64,000 bases of DNA from Methylobacterium nonmethylotrophicum (GTDB taxonomy: Bacteria > Pseudomonadota > Alphaproteobacteria > Rhizobiales > Beijerinckiaceae). The notes below the pieces were generated by a model, which was not told the origin of the DNA, did not search any database, and worked only from the letters and a program-made list of their open reading frames with translations. Location: assembly GCF_004745635.1 (NCBI RefSeq), contig NZ_SRLB01000011.1, positions 124,001 through 188,000 of the forward strand, read 5' to 3'. A program made the position numbers and the translations under genes. Each line of letters begins with the position of its first letter. The first letter of the stretch is position 1. This document shows, piece after piece, positions 1-7,898 of the stretch.

Positions 1-405
1 AAGGCGTTCATCGAGAAGTGGCACGCCTACACCAAGAATCCGAAGCGCGTCACCAACGACCCGATGGAGGCCCATTACGTCGGCTTCAACATGTGGGTGA
101 AGGCGGTCGAGAAGGCCGGCACCGTCGATCCCGACAAGGTGATCGCGGCTTTGCCGGGCACCAAGCAGGAGAACCTGACCGGCGGCACCTCGGAGATGCT
201 GGCCAACCACCACATCACCAAGCCCGTCTTCATCGGCGAGATCAAGGACAACGGCCAGTTCGACGTGGTGTGGAAGACCGACGGCCTGATCCCCGGCGAG
301 GCCTGGTCGAAGCAGCTCGACGGCTCGAAGGACCTCGAGGCCGACTGGGTCAAGCTCAATTGCGGCAACTACAACACCAAGACCAAGAAGTGCGGCGGCG
401 CGTAA
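1..405 (+). CDS. urtA: UrtA, urea ABC transporter substrate-binding protein (C-terminal part)
   Basis: The reading frame is open from the first base and gives the last 134 residues of a periplasmic type I solute-binding protein; the start lies outside the window. The fragment carries the late-lobe features of amide/urea-binding proteins: AHYVGFNMWVKAVEKAG, a segment LPGTKQENLTGG, and a cysteine-containing tail CGNYNTKTKKCGG. UrtA captures urea in the periplasm and delivers it to the UrtBC channel. The assignment rests mainly on the unmistakable urtB-urtC-urtD-urtE genes that follow; another FmdD/UrtA-type amide-binding protein is possible. A palindromic repeat separates it from urtB. Confidence 0.85.
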   Translation, partial: KAFIEKWHAYTKNPKRVTNDPMEAHYVGFNMWVKAVEKAGTVDPDKVIAALPGTKQENLTGGTSEMLANHHITKPVFIGEIKDNGQFDVVWKTDGLIPGEAWSKQLDGSKDLEADWVKLNCGNYNTKTKKCGGA

Positions 406-422
406 TCGTCCAGCGCAATCCC

Positions 423-572
423 CCCCTCTCCCGTGTGGGAGAGGGGCAGGGGGTGAGGGTGCTCCGGTTCTGAGTCAGGCACTGGGCGTCGTGCTGGCAG
501 CTCGACGCTCCAAGCCAGACCCAGAACCGTAGCACCCTCACCCCTGAACCCCTCTCCCACGCGGGAGAGGGG
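423..572. repeat. Palindromic intergenic repeat, family A, copy 1
   Basis: Two short hairpins, CCCCTCTCCC-GTGT-GGGAGAGGGG (423-446) and CCCCTCTCCC-ACGC-GGGAGAGGGG (549-572), bracket a larger inverted repeat in which GGGTGAGGGTGCT (451-463) pairs with AGCACCCTCACCC (531-543), and CGGTTCTG pairs with CAGAACCG. The element fills nearly the whole urtA-urtB gap. It resembles a REP/BIME-type element. Here it could lower expression of urtB-E relative to urtA by attenuation or by stabilising the upstream mRNA end; that role is inference. Confidence 0.8.
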
Positions 573-603
573 AATGTTGGCACCTTGCCCCGGACAGCCC
601 TGA

Positions 604-2193
604 ATGCGCCGCTGCCTCGTCCTTCTCCTCGCGCTCTGCTGCGCTGCCTGGGCCCTGCCCGCCGCCGCGCAGACCGCGCCCGACGCCGCCTATGCGCGGC
701 TCGCCAGCGACAGCTATTCCGACATCGAGGCCGGCATCGCGGGCCTCGCCACGACCGGCGACCCGAAGGCCGGGCCGGTGCTGCGCGCGCTCGCCGACAA
801 CCGCCTGCTCTACCGCCCGGACGACAAGGCGCTGGCGATCAAGGACGGCGCCAAGGTCACCGACGCCCGCACCGGCGCCGCGGTCGCGCCCGACGGCCTC
901 AAGCCCGTGCGGGTCAACAACCGGGTGCGGCGCGCGATCGACGCGGCTTTGGGCACCCTGAACCTCCTCGCCCCCGATCCGGCCACCCGCCGGAGCGCCG
1001 CCGACGCGGTGTTCAAGGCCCGGGACGCCGGCGCCCTTCCGGCCCTCGACGCTGCGCTCGCCCGCGAGACCGATGCGGGCGTCAAGCGCAGCCTGCAGGA
1101 GGCCCGCGCCGCGGCGGTGCTGGCCAAGTCCGGCGCGCCCGAGATCGAGCGCCTGGCCGCCGTCGACACGCTTCAGGCCCGGGGCGACTCAGACGCCCTC
1201 GCCATCCTGCGCGGCCTCTCGGGCGATGCGTCCCAGGGCGTGCGCGACGCCGCCGCCCGCGGCGTCTCGGGCATCGAGACCCGCCAGGCCTTGATGGCGA
1301 ACGTGCAGAACGCCTGGTACGGCGTCTCCCTCGGCTCGGTGCTGCTCCTCGCGGCCATCGGGCTCGCCATCACCTTCGGGGTGATGGGCATCATCAACAT
1401 GGCCCATGGCGAGATGGTGATGCTCGGCGCCTACACCACCTACCTGGTGCAGGAGCTGATCCGCCAGAAGGCCCCCGGCCTGTTCGACTGGTCGCTGCCG
1501 ATCGCGATCCCGCTCGCCTTCCTGGTCGCCGGCGCCGTCGGCATCCTGATCGAGCGCAGCGTCATCCGCCACCTCTACGGACGGCCGCTCGAGACCCTGC
1601 TCGCCACCTGGGGCATCAGCCTGATCCTGCAGCAGGCGGTGCGCTCGGTCTTCGGCCCGACCAACCGCGAGGTCGGCGCGCCGTCCTACATGTCCGGCGC
1701 CTTCGATCTCTTCGGCCTGTCGATCACCTGGGGCCGCCTGTGGATCGTGGTCTTCGCGCTGGGCGTCTTCGTCGCCCTCAACCTGATCCTGAAGGCCACC
1801 CCCTTCGGCCTGAAGACCCGCGCCGTCACCCAGAACCGCCGCATGGCCGCCGCCATGGGCATCCGCACGCCCTGGATCGACGCCTTCACGTTCGGCCTCG
1901 GGTCGGGCATCGCCGGGGTCGCCGGGGTGGCTTTGTCGCAGATCGACAACGTCTCGCCGAATCTCGGCCAGGGCTACATCATCGACTCGTTCCTGGTGGT
2001 GGTGTTCGGCGGCGTCGGCAACCTGTGGGGCACGCTGGTTGCCGCGCTGACGCTCGGCGTCGCCAACAAGTTCCTCGAGCCCTATGCGGGCGCGGTGCTC
2101 GGCAAGATCCTGCTCCTCGTCTTCATCATCCTGTTCATCCAGAAGCGGCCGCGCGGCCTGTTCGCGCTCAAGGGCCGGGCGGTGGAGGCCTGA
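604..2193 (+). CDS. urtB: UrtB, urea ABC transporter permease
   Basis: Inner-membrane permease of the urea ABC transporter (529 aa). Residues 1-23 form a signal peptide ending in PAAAQ. About 210 residues of helical, Ala/Asp-rich HEAT-like periplasmic sequence follow. From about residue 238 there is a LivH-type permease with GVMGIINMAHGEMVMLGAYT near the first membrane segments. The long periplasmic N-terminus is typical of UrtB and separates it from ordinary LivH proteins of about 290 residues. It should pair with UrtC, whose gene starts one base after the UrtB stop codon. Confidence 0.93.
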   Translation: MRRCLVLLLALCCAAWALPAAAQTAPDAAYARLASDSYSDIEAGIAGLATTGDPKAGPVLRALADNRLLYRPDDKALAIKDGAKVTDARTGAAVAPDGLKPVRVNNRVRRAIDAALGTLNLLAPDPATRRSAADAVFKARDAGALPALDAALARETDAGVKRSLQEARAAAVLAKSGAPEIERLAAVDTLQARGDSDALAILRGLSGDASQGVRDAAARGVSGIETRQALMANVQNAWYGVSLGSVLLLAAIGLAITFGVMGIINMAHGEMVMLGAYTTYLVQELIRQKAPGLFDWSLPIAIPLAFLVAGAVGILIERSVIRHLYGRPLETLLATWGISLILQQAVRSVFGPTNREVGAPSYMSGAFDLFGLSITWGRLWIVVFALGVFVALNLILKATPFGLKTRAVTQNRRMAAAMGIRTPWIDAFTFGLGSGIAGVAGVALSQIDNVSPNLGQGYIIDSFLVVVFGGVGNLWGTLVAALTLGVANKFLEPYAGAVLGKILLLVFIILFIQKRPRGLFALKGRAVEA

Positions 2194-2194
2194 C

Positions 2195-3364
2195 ATGCTG
2201 CTCTCCCGCATCGACAAGCCCGGCTGGATCTTCCTCACCGTCATCGCGGCGGCCTGCATCGTGGTGCCGGCCCTCAACCTGCTCACCGCGCCGGGCTCCG
2301 CCCTCCACGTGCCGACCTATGCCGTCTCGCTGATGGGCAAGTACCTCGCCTACGCGATCCTGGCGCTCAGCCTCGACCTCGTCTGGGGCTATTGCGGCAT
2401 CCTCTCGCTCGGCCACGGCGCGTTCTTCGCGCTCGGCGGCTACGCGATGGGCATGTACCTGATGCGCCAGATCGGGCCGCGGGGCGTCTACGGCAACCCG
2501 ATCCTGCCCGACTTCATGGTCTTCCTGAACTACAAGTCGCTGCCCTGGTACTGGCACGGCTTCGATCTCTTTCCCTTCGCGGCCGTGATGGTGCTGCTGG
2601 TGCCGGGGATCCTGGCCTTCGTGTTCGGCTGGCTCGCCTTCCGCTCGCGGGTGACCGGCGTCTACCTGTCGATCATCACGCAGGCGATGACCTTCGCGCT
2701 GATGCTCGCCTTCTTCCGCAACGACATGGGGCTGGGGGGCAACAACGGGCTCACCGACTTCAAGGACATTTTGGGCTTCAACGTGCAGGCGCAGGGCACC
2801 CGCGTGGTCCTGTTCGTGCTGACCGCCGTGGCGCTGGGCCTCGCCTACCTCGTCGCCCGCTTCATGACGACCTCGGCCTTCGGCAAGGTCCTGATCGCGA
2901 TCCGCGACGCGGAATCCCGGACCCGCTTCCTCGGCTACCGCACGGCGCACTACAAGGTCCTGGCCTTCACGGTCTCCGCCATGATGGCGGGCGTCGCCGG
3001 CGCCCTCTACGTGCCGCAGGTCGGCATCATCAACCCGTCCGAGTTCGCCCCCGCCAACTCGATCGAGGCGGTGATCTGGGTCGCCGTCGGCGGCCGCGGC
3101 ACGCTGGTCGGCGCGGCTTTGGGCGCGGTGCTGGTCAACTACGCCAAGACGCTGCTCACCGGCGCGATGCCGGATGCCTGGCTCTTCGCGCTCGGCGCCC
3201 TCTTCGTCGTCGTCACCCTGTTCCTGCCCAAGGGCATCCTCGGCACCCTGACCGAGCGGCTCGGCTCGCGCCGCGCCAAGGCCCGCAAGTCTTCCGGTTC
3301 CTTGCCCGGCCCCAAGCCCGGCGACATCCCACCTGCACTCGCGGAGGAGGGCCGCGGATCATGA
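2195..3364 (+). CDS. urtC: UrtC, urea ABC transporter permease
   Basis: Second inner-membrane permease of the urea transporter (389 aa, LivM type). It has alternating hydrophobic segments and the family signature YCGILSLGHGAFFALGGYAMG about 65 residues in. The ATG at 2195 was chosen because it directly follows the urtB stop and begins MLLSRIDKPGW; the frame remains open upstream inside urtB. The length is larger than most LivM proteins, as expected for UrtC. The 3' end overlaps urtD by an ATGA. Confidence 0.93.
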   Translation: MLLSRIDKPGWIFLTVIAAACIVVPALNLLTAPGSALHVPTYAVSLMGKYLAYAILALSLDLVWGYCGILSLGHGAFFALGGYAMGMYLMRQIGPRGVYGNPILPDFMVFLNYKSLPWYWHGFDLFPFAAVMVLLVPGILAFVFGWLAFRSRVTGVYLSIITQAMTFALMLAFFRNDMGLGGNNGLTDFKDILGFNVQAQGTRVVLFVLTAVALGLAYLVARFMTTSAFGKVLIAIRDAESRTRFLGYRTAHYKVLAFTVSAMMAGVAGALYVPQVGIINPSEFAPANSIEAVIWVAVGGRGTLVGAALGAVLVNYAKTLLTGAMPDAWLFALGALFVVVTLFLPKGILGTLTERLGSRRAKARKSSGSLPGPKPGDIPPALAEEGRGS

Positions 3365-4152
3365 GCGCGGCGATCGCCCTGCCCACCTCCGACCCGGTCC
3401 ACGAGAAGCGCCTCACCCAGGCCCTGCTCTACGTCGACGACATCAAGGTTACGTTCGACGGCTACCGGGCCCTGCGCGGCCTGTCCCTGACCCTGATGCC
3501 CGGCGAGATGCGGGCGATCATCGGTCCGAACGGCGCCGGCAAGACCACGATGATGGACTGCATCACCGGCAAGACCCGGCCCGATACCGGCCAGGTGATC
3601 TTCGACGGCGTGCACGACCTGAGGCGGATGGACGAGGCGGCCATCGCCGAGCTCGGCATCGGCCGCAAGTTCCAGAAGCCGACGGTGTTCGAGAGCCACA
3701 CGGTCGCCGACAACATCCTGCTGGCGCTCAAGGGACCTCGGGCCGCGACCGCCTCGCTGTTCGGCTGGCGCAACCGGGTCGAGCGCGAGCGCATCGACGC
3801 GATCCTGGAGACGACGGGGCTCCTCCCGCACCGGGCGCGCCCCGCCGCCGACCTCTCGCACGGCCAGAAGCAATGGCTCGAGATCGGCATGCTGCTGGCG
3901 CAGGACCCGAAGCTCCTCCTCGTCGACGAGCCGGTCGCCGGCATGACCGACGCCGAGACCGAGGCGACCGCGACGCTCTTGCGCCGCATCGCCCGGGACC
4001 ACGCGGTGATCGTGGTCGAGCACGACATGCACTTCGTCCGCGCCCTCCAGTGCCGCGTCACCTGCCTGCACGAGGGCGCGGTGCTGGCCGAGGGCTCGAT
4101 CGATTCCGTCTCGGCCGACCCGCGGGTGGTCGAGGTCTATCTCGGCCGCTGA
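3361..4152 (+). CDS. urtD: UrtD, urea ABC transporter ATP-binding protein
   Basis: Cytoplasmic LivG-type ATPase of the urea transporter (263 aa). Walker A GPNGAGKTT lies near residues 55-63. The ABC signature is LSHGQKQWLEIG near residue 166, with S-H-G-Q replacing the usual S-G-G-Q as is common in UrtD. Walker B is LLLVDEP, and the H-loop lies in VVEHDMHFV. The gene overlaps the urtC stop by four bases (ATGA), indicating translational coupling. It should form the UrtD-UrtE heterodimer that drives UrtBC. Confidence 0.94.
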   Translation: MSAAIALPTSDPVHEKRLTQALLYVDDIKVTFDGYRALRGLSLTLMPGEMRAIIGPNGAGKTTMMDCITGKTRPDTGQVIFDGVHDLRRMDEAAIAELGIGRKFQKPTVFESHTVADNILLALKGPRAATASLFGWRNRVERERIDAILETTGLLPHRARPAADLSHGQKQWLEIGMLLAQDPKLLLVDEPVAGMTDAETEATATLLRRIARDHAVIVVEHDMHFVRALQCRVTCLHEGAVLAEGSIDSVSADPRVVEVYLGR

Positions 4153-4167
4153 GGATCTTTGTCTGAC

Positions 4168-4863
4168 ATGCTCTCCGTCGAGACCATCGATCTCCATTAC
4201 GGCGCGGCGCAGGCCCTGCGCGGCGTCTCGCTCCAGGCCGAGCTCGGCAAGGTCACCGCGGTGCTCGGCCGCAACGGCGTCGGCAAGACCTCCTTGATGC
4301 GCGCCATCGTCGGCCAGCAGCCGGTCTCGAAAGGGGCGGTCAAGCTCGACGGGCGCGACATCAGCCGGCTCGCCCCCTATGACCGCGCCCGCCAGGGCAT
4401 CGCCTTCGTGCCGCAGGGGCGCGAGATCTTCCCGCTGCTCACCGTCAAGGAGAACCTCGAGACCGGCTTCGCGCCGTGCAAGCGCGCCGACCGCTACGTG
4501 CCCGCTGAGATCTACGACCTCTTCCCCGTCCTCAAGGACATGCTGGGCCGGCGCGGCGGCGACCTCTCGGGCGGCCAGCAGCAGCAGCTCGCCATCGGCC
4601 GCGCCCTCGTCACCCGCCCCCGCGTCCTCGTCCTCGACGAGCCGACCGAGGGCATCCAGCCCTCGATCATCAAGGATATCGGCCGGGCGATCGACTACCT
4701 CCGGGGCAAGGGCGACATGGCGATCGTGCTGGTCGAGCAGTATTTCGAGTGGGCCCGCGACCTGTGCGATTCCTACGCGGTGATGGATCGCGGCCAGGTG
4801 GTCGAGGCCGGGCCGCGCTCGGGCATGGTCGAGGCGCAGGTCCGGCGCTGGCTCTCGGTGTGA
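4168..4863 (+). CDS. urtE: UrtE, urea ABC transporter ATP-binding protein
   Basis: Cytoplasmic LivF-type ATPase (231 aa), the fifth gene of the urea transporter operon. Walker A GRNGVGKTS is near residues 34-42, the signature LSGGQQQQLAIGRAL near 133, Walker B VLVLDEP, and EGIQPSII is the sequence typical of UrtE. A TTG at 4159 would add three residues, but GAGGA at 4151-4155 is placed better for the ATG at 4168. No urease genes follow, so imported urea must be used by enzymes encoded elsewhere. Confidence 0.93.
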   Translation: MLSVETIDLHYGAAQALRGVSLQAELGKVTAVLGRNGVGKTSLMRAIVGQQPVSKGAVKLDGRDISRLAPYDRARQGIAFVPQGREIFPLLTVKENLETGFAPCKRADRYVPAEIYDLFPVLKDMLGRRGGDLSGGQQQQLAIGRALVTRPRVLVLDEPTEGIQPSIIKDIGRAIDYLRGKGDMAIVLVEQYFEWARDLCDSYAVMDRGQVVEAGPRSGMVEAQVRRWLSV

Positions 4864-4867
4864 CCCC

Positions 4868-5740
4868 TCACGCCAGTCCCCGCTCCAGCGCCGACAGGAA
4901 CACCCGCAGCTTCGGCGGTGCGTAGCGCGCCGTGGGGTAGAGGGCCCAGATCGACAGGTCCTGCGGCTCGGCATCGCCGAGGGCGACGCTGGCGAGGCGA
5001 CCCGCCGCCAGTTCGTCCTTCACGTCCCAGTAGGACAGGAGCGCGAGGCCGAGCCCGCGCCGGCAGGCCTCGTGCACCCCCTCGATGCTGCTCGACGAGA
5101 AGCGTCCGTCGATCCGGACGTTGCGGGACGCCGTGCCGGCGCGGAACGGCCAGTGCGTCACGCCGGTGAGGCGCACGCAATCGTGCCCCGCGAGATCCGC
5201 CAGCGCGGCCGGCGCCCCCCGCTCCGCGAGATAGGCCGGGCTCGCGCAGAGCAGGCGCGGGTTGGGGGCGAGCCGCCGGGCGATCAGCCCGGAATCCCGC
5301 AAAGGGGCGATCCGGACCGCGACGTCGAACCCCTCGCCGACGATGTCGACCACCGTGTCGCTCAGCTGGAGGTCGACCCGCAGGCCCGGGTTGGCGGCGA
5401 GCAGGCCCGGCATCAGCGGCACCACCACCTTGCGCCCGAAGGCGGCCGGCGCCGTCGCCCGCAGGAGGCCGGTGGCGCAGAGCTGGCCGGGGGCGAGGGC
5501 GGCGCGGGCGGCCTCCTCGGCCTCCAGCATCGCCTGGGCATAGGGCAAAAGCGCCTCGCCCTCCGCGGTGAGCGAGACCGAGCGGGTGGTGCGGTGCAGG
5601 AGGCGCGCGCCGCACTCCCGCTCCAGGGCGGCGAGGCGGCGCGAGGCCGCCATCGGGGTCAGGCCGAGGCGGCGCGCCGCCGCCGAGAGGCTGCCGGCGC
5701 CGGCCGCCGCCGCCAGCACCGCGAGGTCGCGGGTCTCCAT
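4868..5740 (-). CDS. LysR-family transcriptional regulator
   Basis: LysR-type regulator of 290 aa. The N-terminal winged helix-turn-helix (about residues 3-60) contains GSLSAAARRLGLTPMAASRR. The C-terminal effector-binding domain has the DGRF...EACRRGLGLALL pattern common in the group that controls quinone/xenobiotic reductases. It is divergent from the old-yellow-enzyme gene at 5842 with about 100 bp between, the usual arrangement for a LysR regulator and its target. The inducer is unknown. It converges with urtE, with 4 bp between the two stop codons. Confidence 0.88.
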   Translation of the reverse strand: METRDLAVLAAAAGAGSLSAAARRLGLTPMAASRRLAALERECGARLLHRTTRSVSLTAEGEALLPYAQAMLEAEEAARAALAPGQLCATGLLRATAPAAFGRKVVVPLMPGLLAANPGLRVDLQLSDTVVDIVGEGFDVAVRIAPLRDSGLIARRLAPNPRLLCASPAYLAERGAPAALADLAGHDCVRLTGVTHWPFRAGTASRNVRIDGRFSSSSIEGVHEACRRGLGLALLSYWDVKDELAAGRLASVALGDAEPQDLSIWALYPTARYAPPKLRVFLSALERGLA

Positions 5741-5841
5741 GGATTATAACGCTTCCCGGTAAGCCGGCTGCTCCGGCCCGGCACTACACCCCCGGCGCGC
5801 GATCCGCCATCTCGGCCCCGTCACGCCCGGAGAAGCATCCC

Positions 5842-6957
5842 GTGTCGGTTCACGATCCCCTGTTCCAGCCCGTCCGGCTCGGCGCCCTGTCGCTCGCCCA
5901 CCGCGTGGTGATGGCGCCGCTCACCCGCCTGCGCGCCCGCCGCCCCGGCGACGTGCCGGTGCCGCTGAACGCCACCTATTACGGCCAGCGCGCCAGCCGC
6001 GGCGGACTGATCATCACCGAGGCGACCGACATCAGCGAGCAGGCCCGCGGCTATCCGGGCGCGCCGGGTCTCTACAGCGAGGAGCAGATCGCCGGCTGGC
6101 GCGGGGTCACCGAGGCGATCCATGCCCGCGGCGGGCTGGTCGCGGCGCAGATCTGGCACACAGGCCGCGTCTCCCATTCCTCGATGCAGCCCGGAGGCGC
6201 GACGCCGGTCTCCTCCTCGGCCCAGCCGGTGACCGGCATGGGCCACATGGACGCGACCGGCCGGCCGGTGCCGTTCGAGACGCCTCGCGCCCTGGAGGAA
6301 TCCGAGATCCCCGGCATCGTCGCGGGCTTCGCGCAGGCCGTGCGCAACGCGCGGGCCGCCGGCTTCGACGCGGTCGAGATCCACTCGGCGAACGGCTACC
6401 TGCTCGACCAGTTCCTGCAGGACGGCGTCAACGCCCGCACCGACCGCTACGGCGGCCCGATCGCCAACCGGGCGCGGCTGCTGCTCGAGGTGGTGGATGC
6501 CGCGGCGCAGGCCTGGAGCGCCGACCGGATCGGCGTGCGGCTCTCGCCCTGGGGCAGCTTCAACGCCATGCGCGACAGCGATCCGGGCGCCCTGTTCGAC
6601 CACGTCGCGGCGGAGCTCGGCACGCGGGGCCTCGCCTATCTCCACGTGGTCGAGCCCCGCGCCGACCAGAACAGCGACGTCAACGCCCTCGACCCCGACG
6701 CGCCCGACGCCGCCGCGCGGGTGAAGGCGGCCTTCGGCGGCAAGGTGATCTCCGCCGGCGGCTACGTGCGCGACACCGCCGGCGCGGCGATCGCCGAGGG
6801 CCGGGCCGACGCCATCGCGTTCGGGCGCCTGTTCATCGCCAATCCCGACCTGGCCGAGCGGTTGCGGCAGGGTGCGCCGCTCAACCGCTACGACCGGGCG
6901 ACGTTCTACGGCGGCGACGCGCGCGGCTACACCGACTACCCGGCGCTCGCCGGCTGA
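5842..6957 (+). CDS. Old-yellow-enzyme family FMN oxidoreductase (NemA-like alkene reductase)
   Basis: FMN-dependent NAD(P)H oxidoreductase (371 aa) of the old yellow enzyme family, predicted cytosolic. The TIM-barrel fold shows MAPLTRLRA near the N-terminus, QIWHTGR, the substrate-binding pair H..N in EIHSANGYLLDQF, and RYGGPIANRARL. The C-terminal phosphate-binding segment is AFGRLFIANPDL. NemA/OYE enzymes reduce activated C=C bonds, N-ethylmaleimide and nitrate esters; the natural substrate cannot be read from sequence. The start is GTG at 5842. Likely regulated by the divergent LysR protein. Confidence 0.88.
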   Translation: MSVHDPLFQPVRLGALSLAHRVVMAPLTRLRARRPGDVPVPLNATYYGQRASRGGLIITEATDISEQARGYPGAPGLYSEEQIAGWRGVTEAIHARGGLVAAQIWHTGRVSHSSMQPGGATPVSSSAQPVTGMGHMDATGRPVPFETPRALEESEIPGIVAGFAQAVRNARAAGFDAVEIHSANGYLLDQFLQDGVNARTDRYGGPIANRARLLLEVVDAAAQAWSADRIGVRLSPWGSFNAMRDSDPGALFDHVAAELGTRGLAYLHVVEPRADQNSDVNALDPDAPDAAARVKAAFGGKVISAGGYVRDTAGAAIAEGRADAIAFGRLFIANPDLAERLRQGAPLNRYDRATFYGGDARGYTDYPALAG

Positions 6958-7229
6958 CATCCCCGTCCGGCACCTCTCCGGCGGGAGGAGGGGCGCCGGA
7001 CGACGGCCGACCTGCATGTCGCGCGCGGCTTGCATTTCGCGCGCGGCCGGATTATCTCCGCCTCATCAGTTCTGTTCGTGGCCGATGAGGCTGCGGTGCG
7101 GGAGTGGGTCCCCCCGGGGCCCGCTCTTTTTTATTGCCGCGAGCCTCCCCGGGCGCGATCCGAACGCCAGATCGCCTCCCCGTCGCGGGACCGCGCCACG
7201 GCTCTTCGACCCCACGGCTCTTCGACACC
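6958..7229. other. Intergenic region upstream of rimP, with short direct repeats
   Basis: No gene is supported here. The stretch contains two near-identical segments centred on TGCATGTCGCGCGCGGC and TGCATTTCGCGCGCGGC (about 7013-7047). Just before the rimP ATG there is a 16-bp tandem repeat, CCACGGCTCTTCGAC at 7196-7210 and 7212-7226. The promoter of the rimP-nusA-infB operon is expected here, but no convincing -35/-10 pair could be assigned by eye. Confidence 0.5.
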
Positions 7230-7847
7230 ATGACCGACGCCCCAGACCAGAACCCGGCCGAGAAGCGCCTCATCACCGAGACCGGCATCGCCGCTCGCGT
7301 CGCGCAGATCATCGAGCCCGCGATCGAGGGCCTCGGCTTCCGCCTCGTGCGGGTGCGCGTCACCGGCCAGAACGGCTGCACGGTGCAGATCATGGCCGAG
7401 CGGCCGGACGGCACCATGTCGGTGGACGAGTGCGAGACCGTCAGCCGCACGATCTCGCCGATCCTCGACGTCGACGACCCGATCGGCGGCGCCTACTACC
7501 TCGAGATCTCCTCGCCGGGCATCGACCGGCCGCTGGTGCGGGCGGGCGACTTCGCCCGCTGGGCCGGCTACGAGGCCAAGGTCGAGCTCTCGGTGCCGAT
7601 GGACGGCCGCAAGCGCTTCCGCGGCATCATCCGGGCACCGGAGGGCGACACGGTCCGCATCGACCTGCCCGACGCCAAGGAGGGCACCCCGTCCTCCTAC
7701 GACCTGCCCCTGCGCGACATCGGCGAGGCCCACCTCGTCCTCACCGACGCCCTGGTGCGCGAATCCCTGCGGCGCGGCTCGGCCCCGCCGCAGGACGACG
7801 ACGAGGATGACGAGGACGAGGGCGCGAGCCCGTCCGTCACCCACTAG
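7230..7847 (+). CDS. rimP: RimP, ribosome maturation factor
   Basis: RimP (205 aa) assists assembly of the 30S ribosomal subunit. The N-terminal alpha/beta domain (about residues 15-95) contains GLGFRLVRVRV, MSVDECETVSR and the family signature YYLEISSPGIDRPL. An SH3-like C-terminal domain follows. A strongly acidic tail (DDDEDDEDEG) extends past the usual end, as in several Rhizobiales. The ATG at 7230 was chosen over upstream in-frame starts because it begins at the expected family N-terminus. It is the first gene of the classical nusA-infB operon. Confidence 0.94.
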   Translation: MTDAPDQNPAEKRLITETGIAARVAQIIEPAIEGLGFRLVRVRVTGQNGCTVQIMAERPDGTMSVDECETVSRTISPILDVDDPIGGAYYLEISSPGIDRPLVRAGDFARWAGYEAKVELSVPMDGRKRFRGIIRAPEGDTVRIDLPDAKEGTPSSYDLPLRDIGEAHLVLTDALVRESLRRGSAPPQDDDEDDEDEGASPSVTH

Positions 7848-7898
7848 AAGATCGTCCGCAACCGTTAGACGAAATCCCAAACAGGAAGGACAGAACCG

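Noticed and set aside
417..575. Family A repeat as an insertion sequence
   Set aside because: No transposase gene and no terminal duplication seen; it is a short non-coding palindromic element.
1..4863. Branched-chain amino-acid (Liv) transporter instead of urea transporter
   Set aside because: The long periplasmic N-terminus of the first permease, the larger second permease and the SHGQ signature fit Urt proteins rather than Liv.
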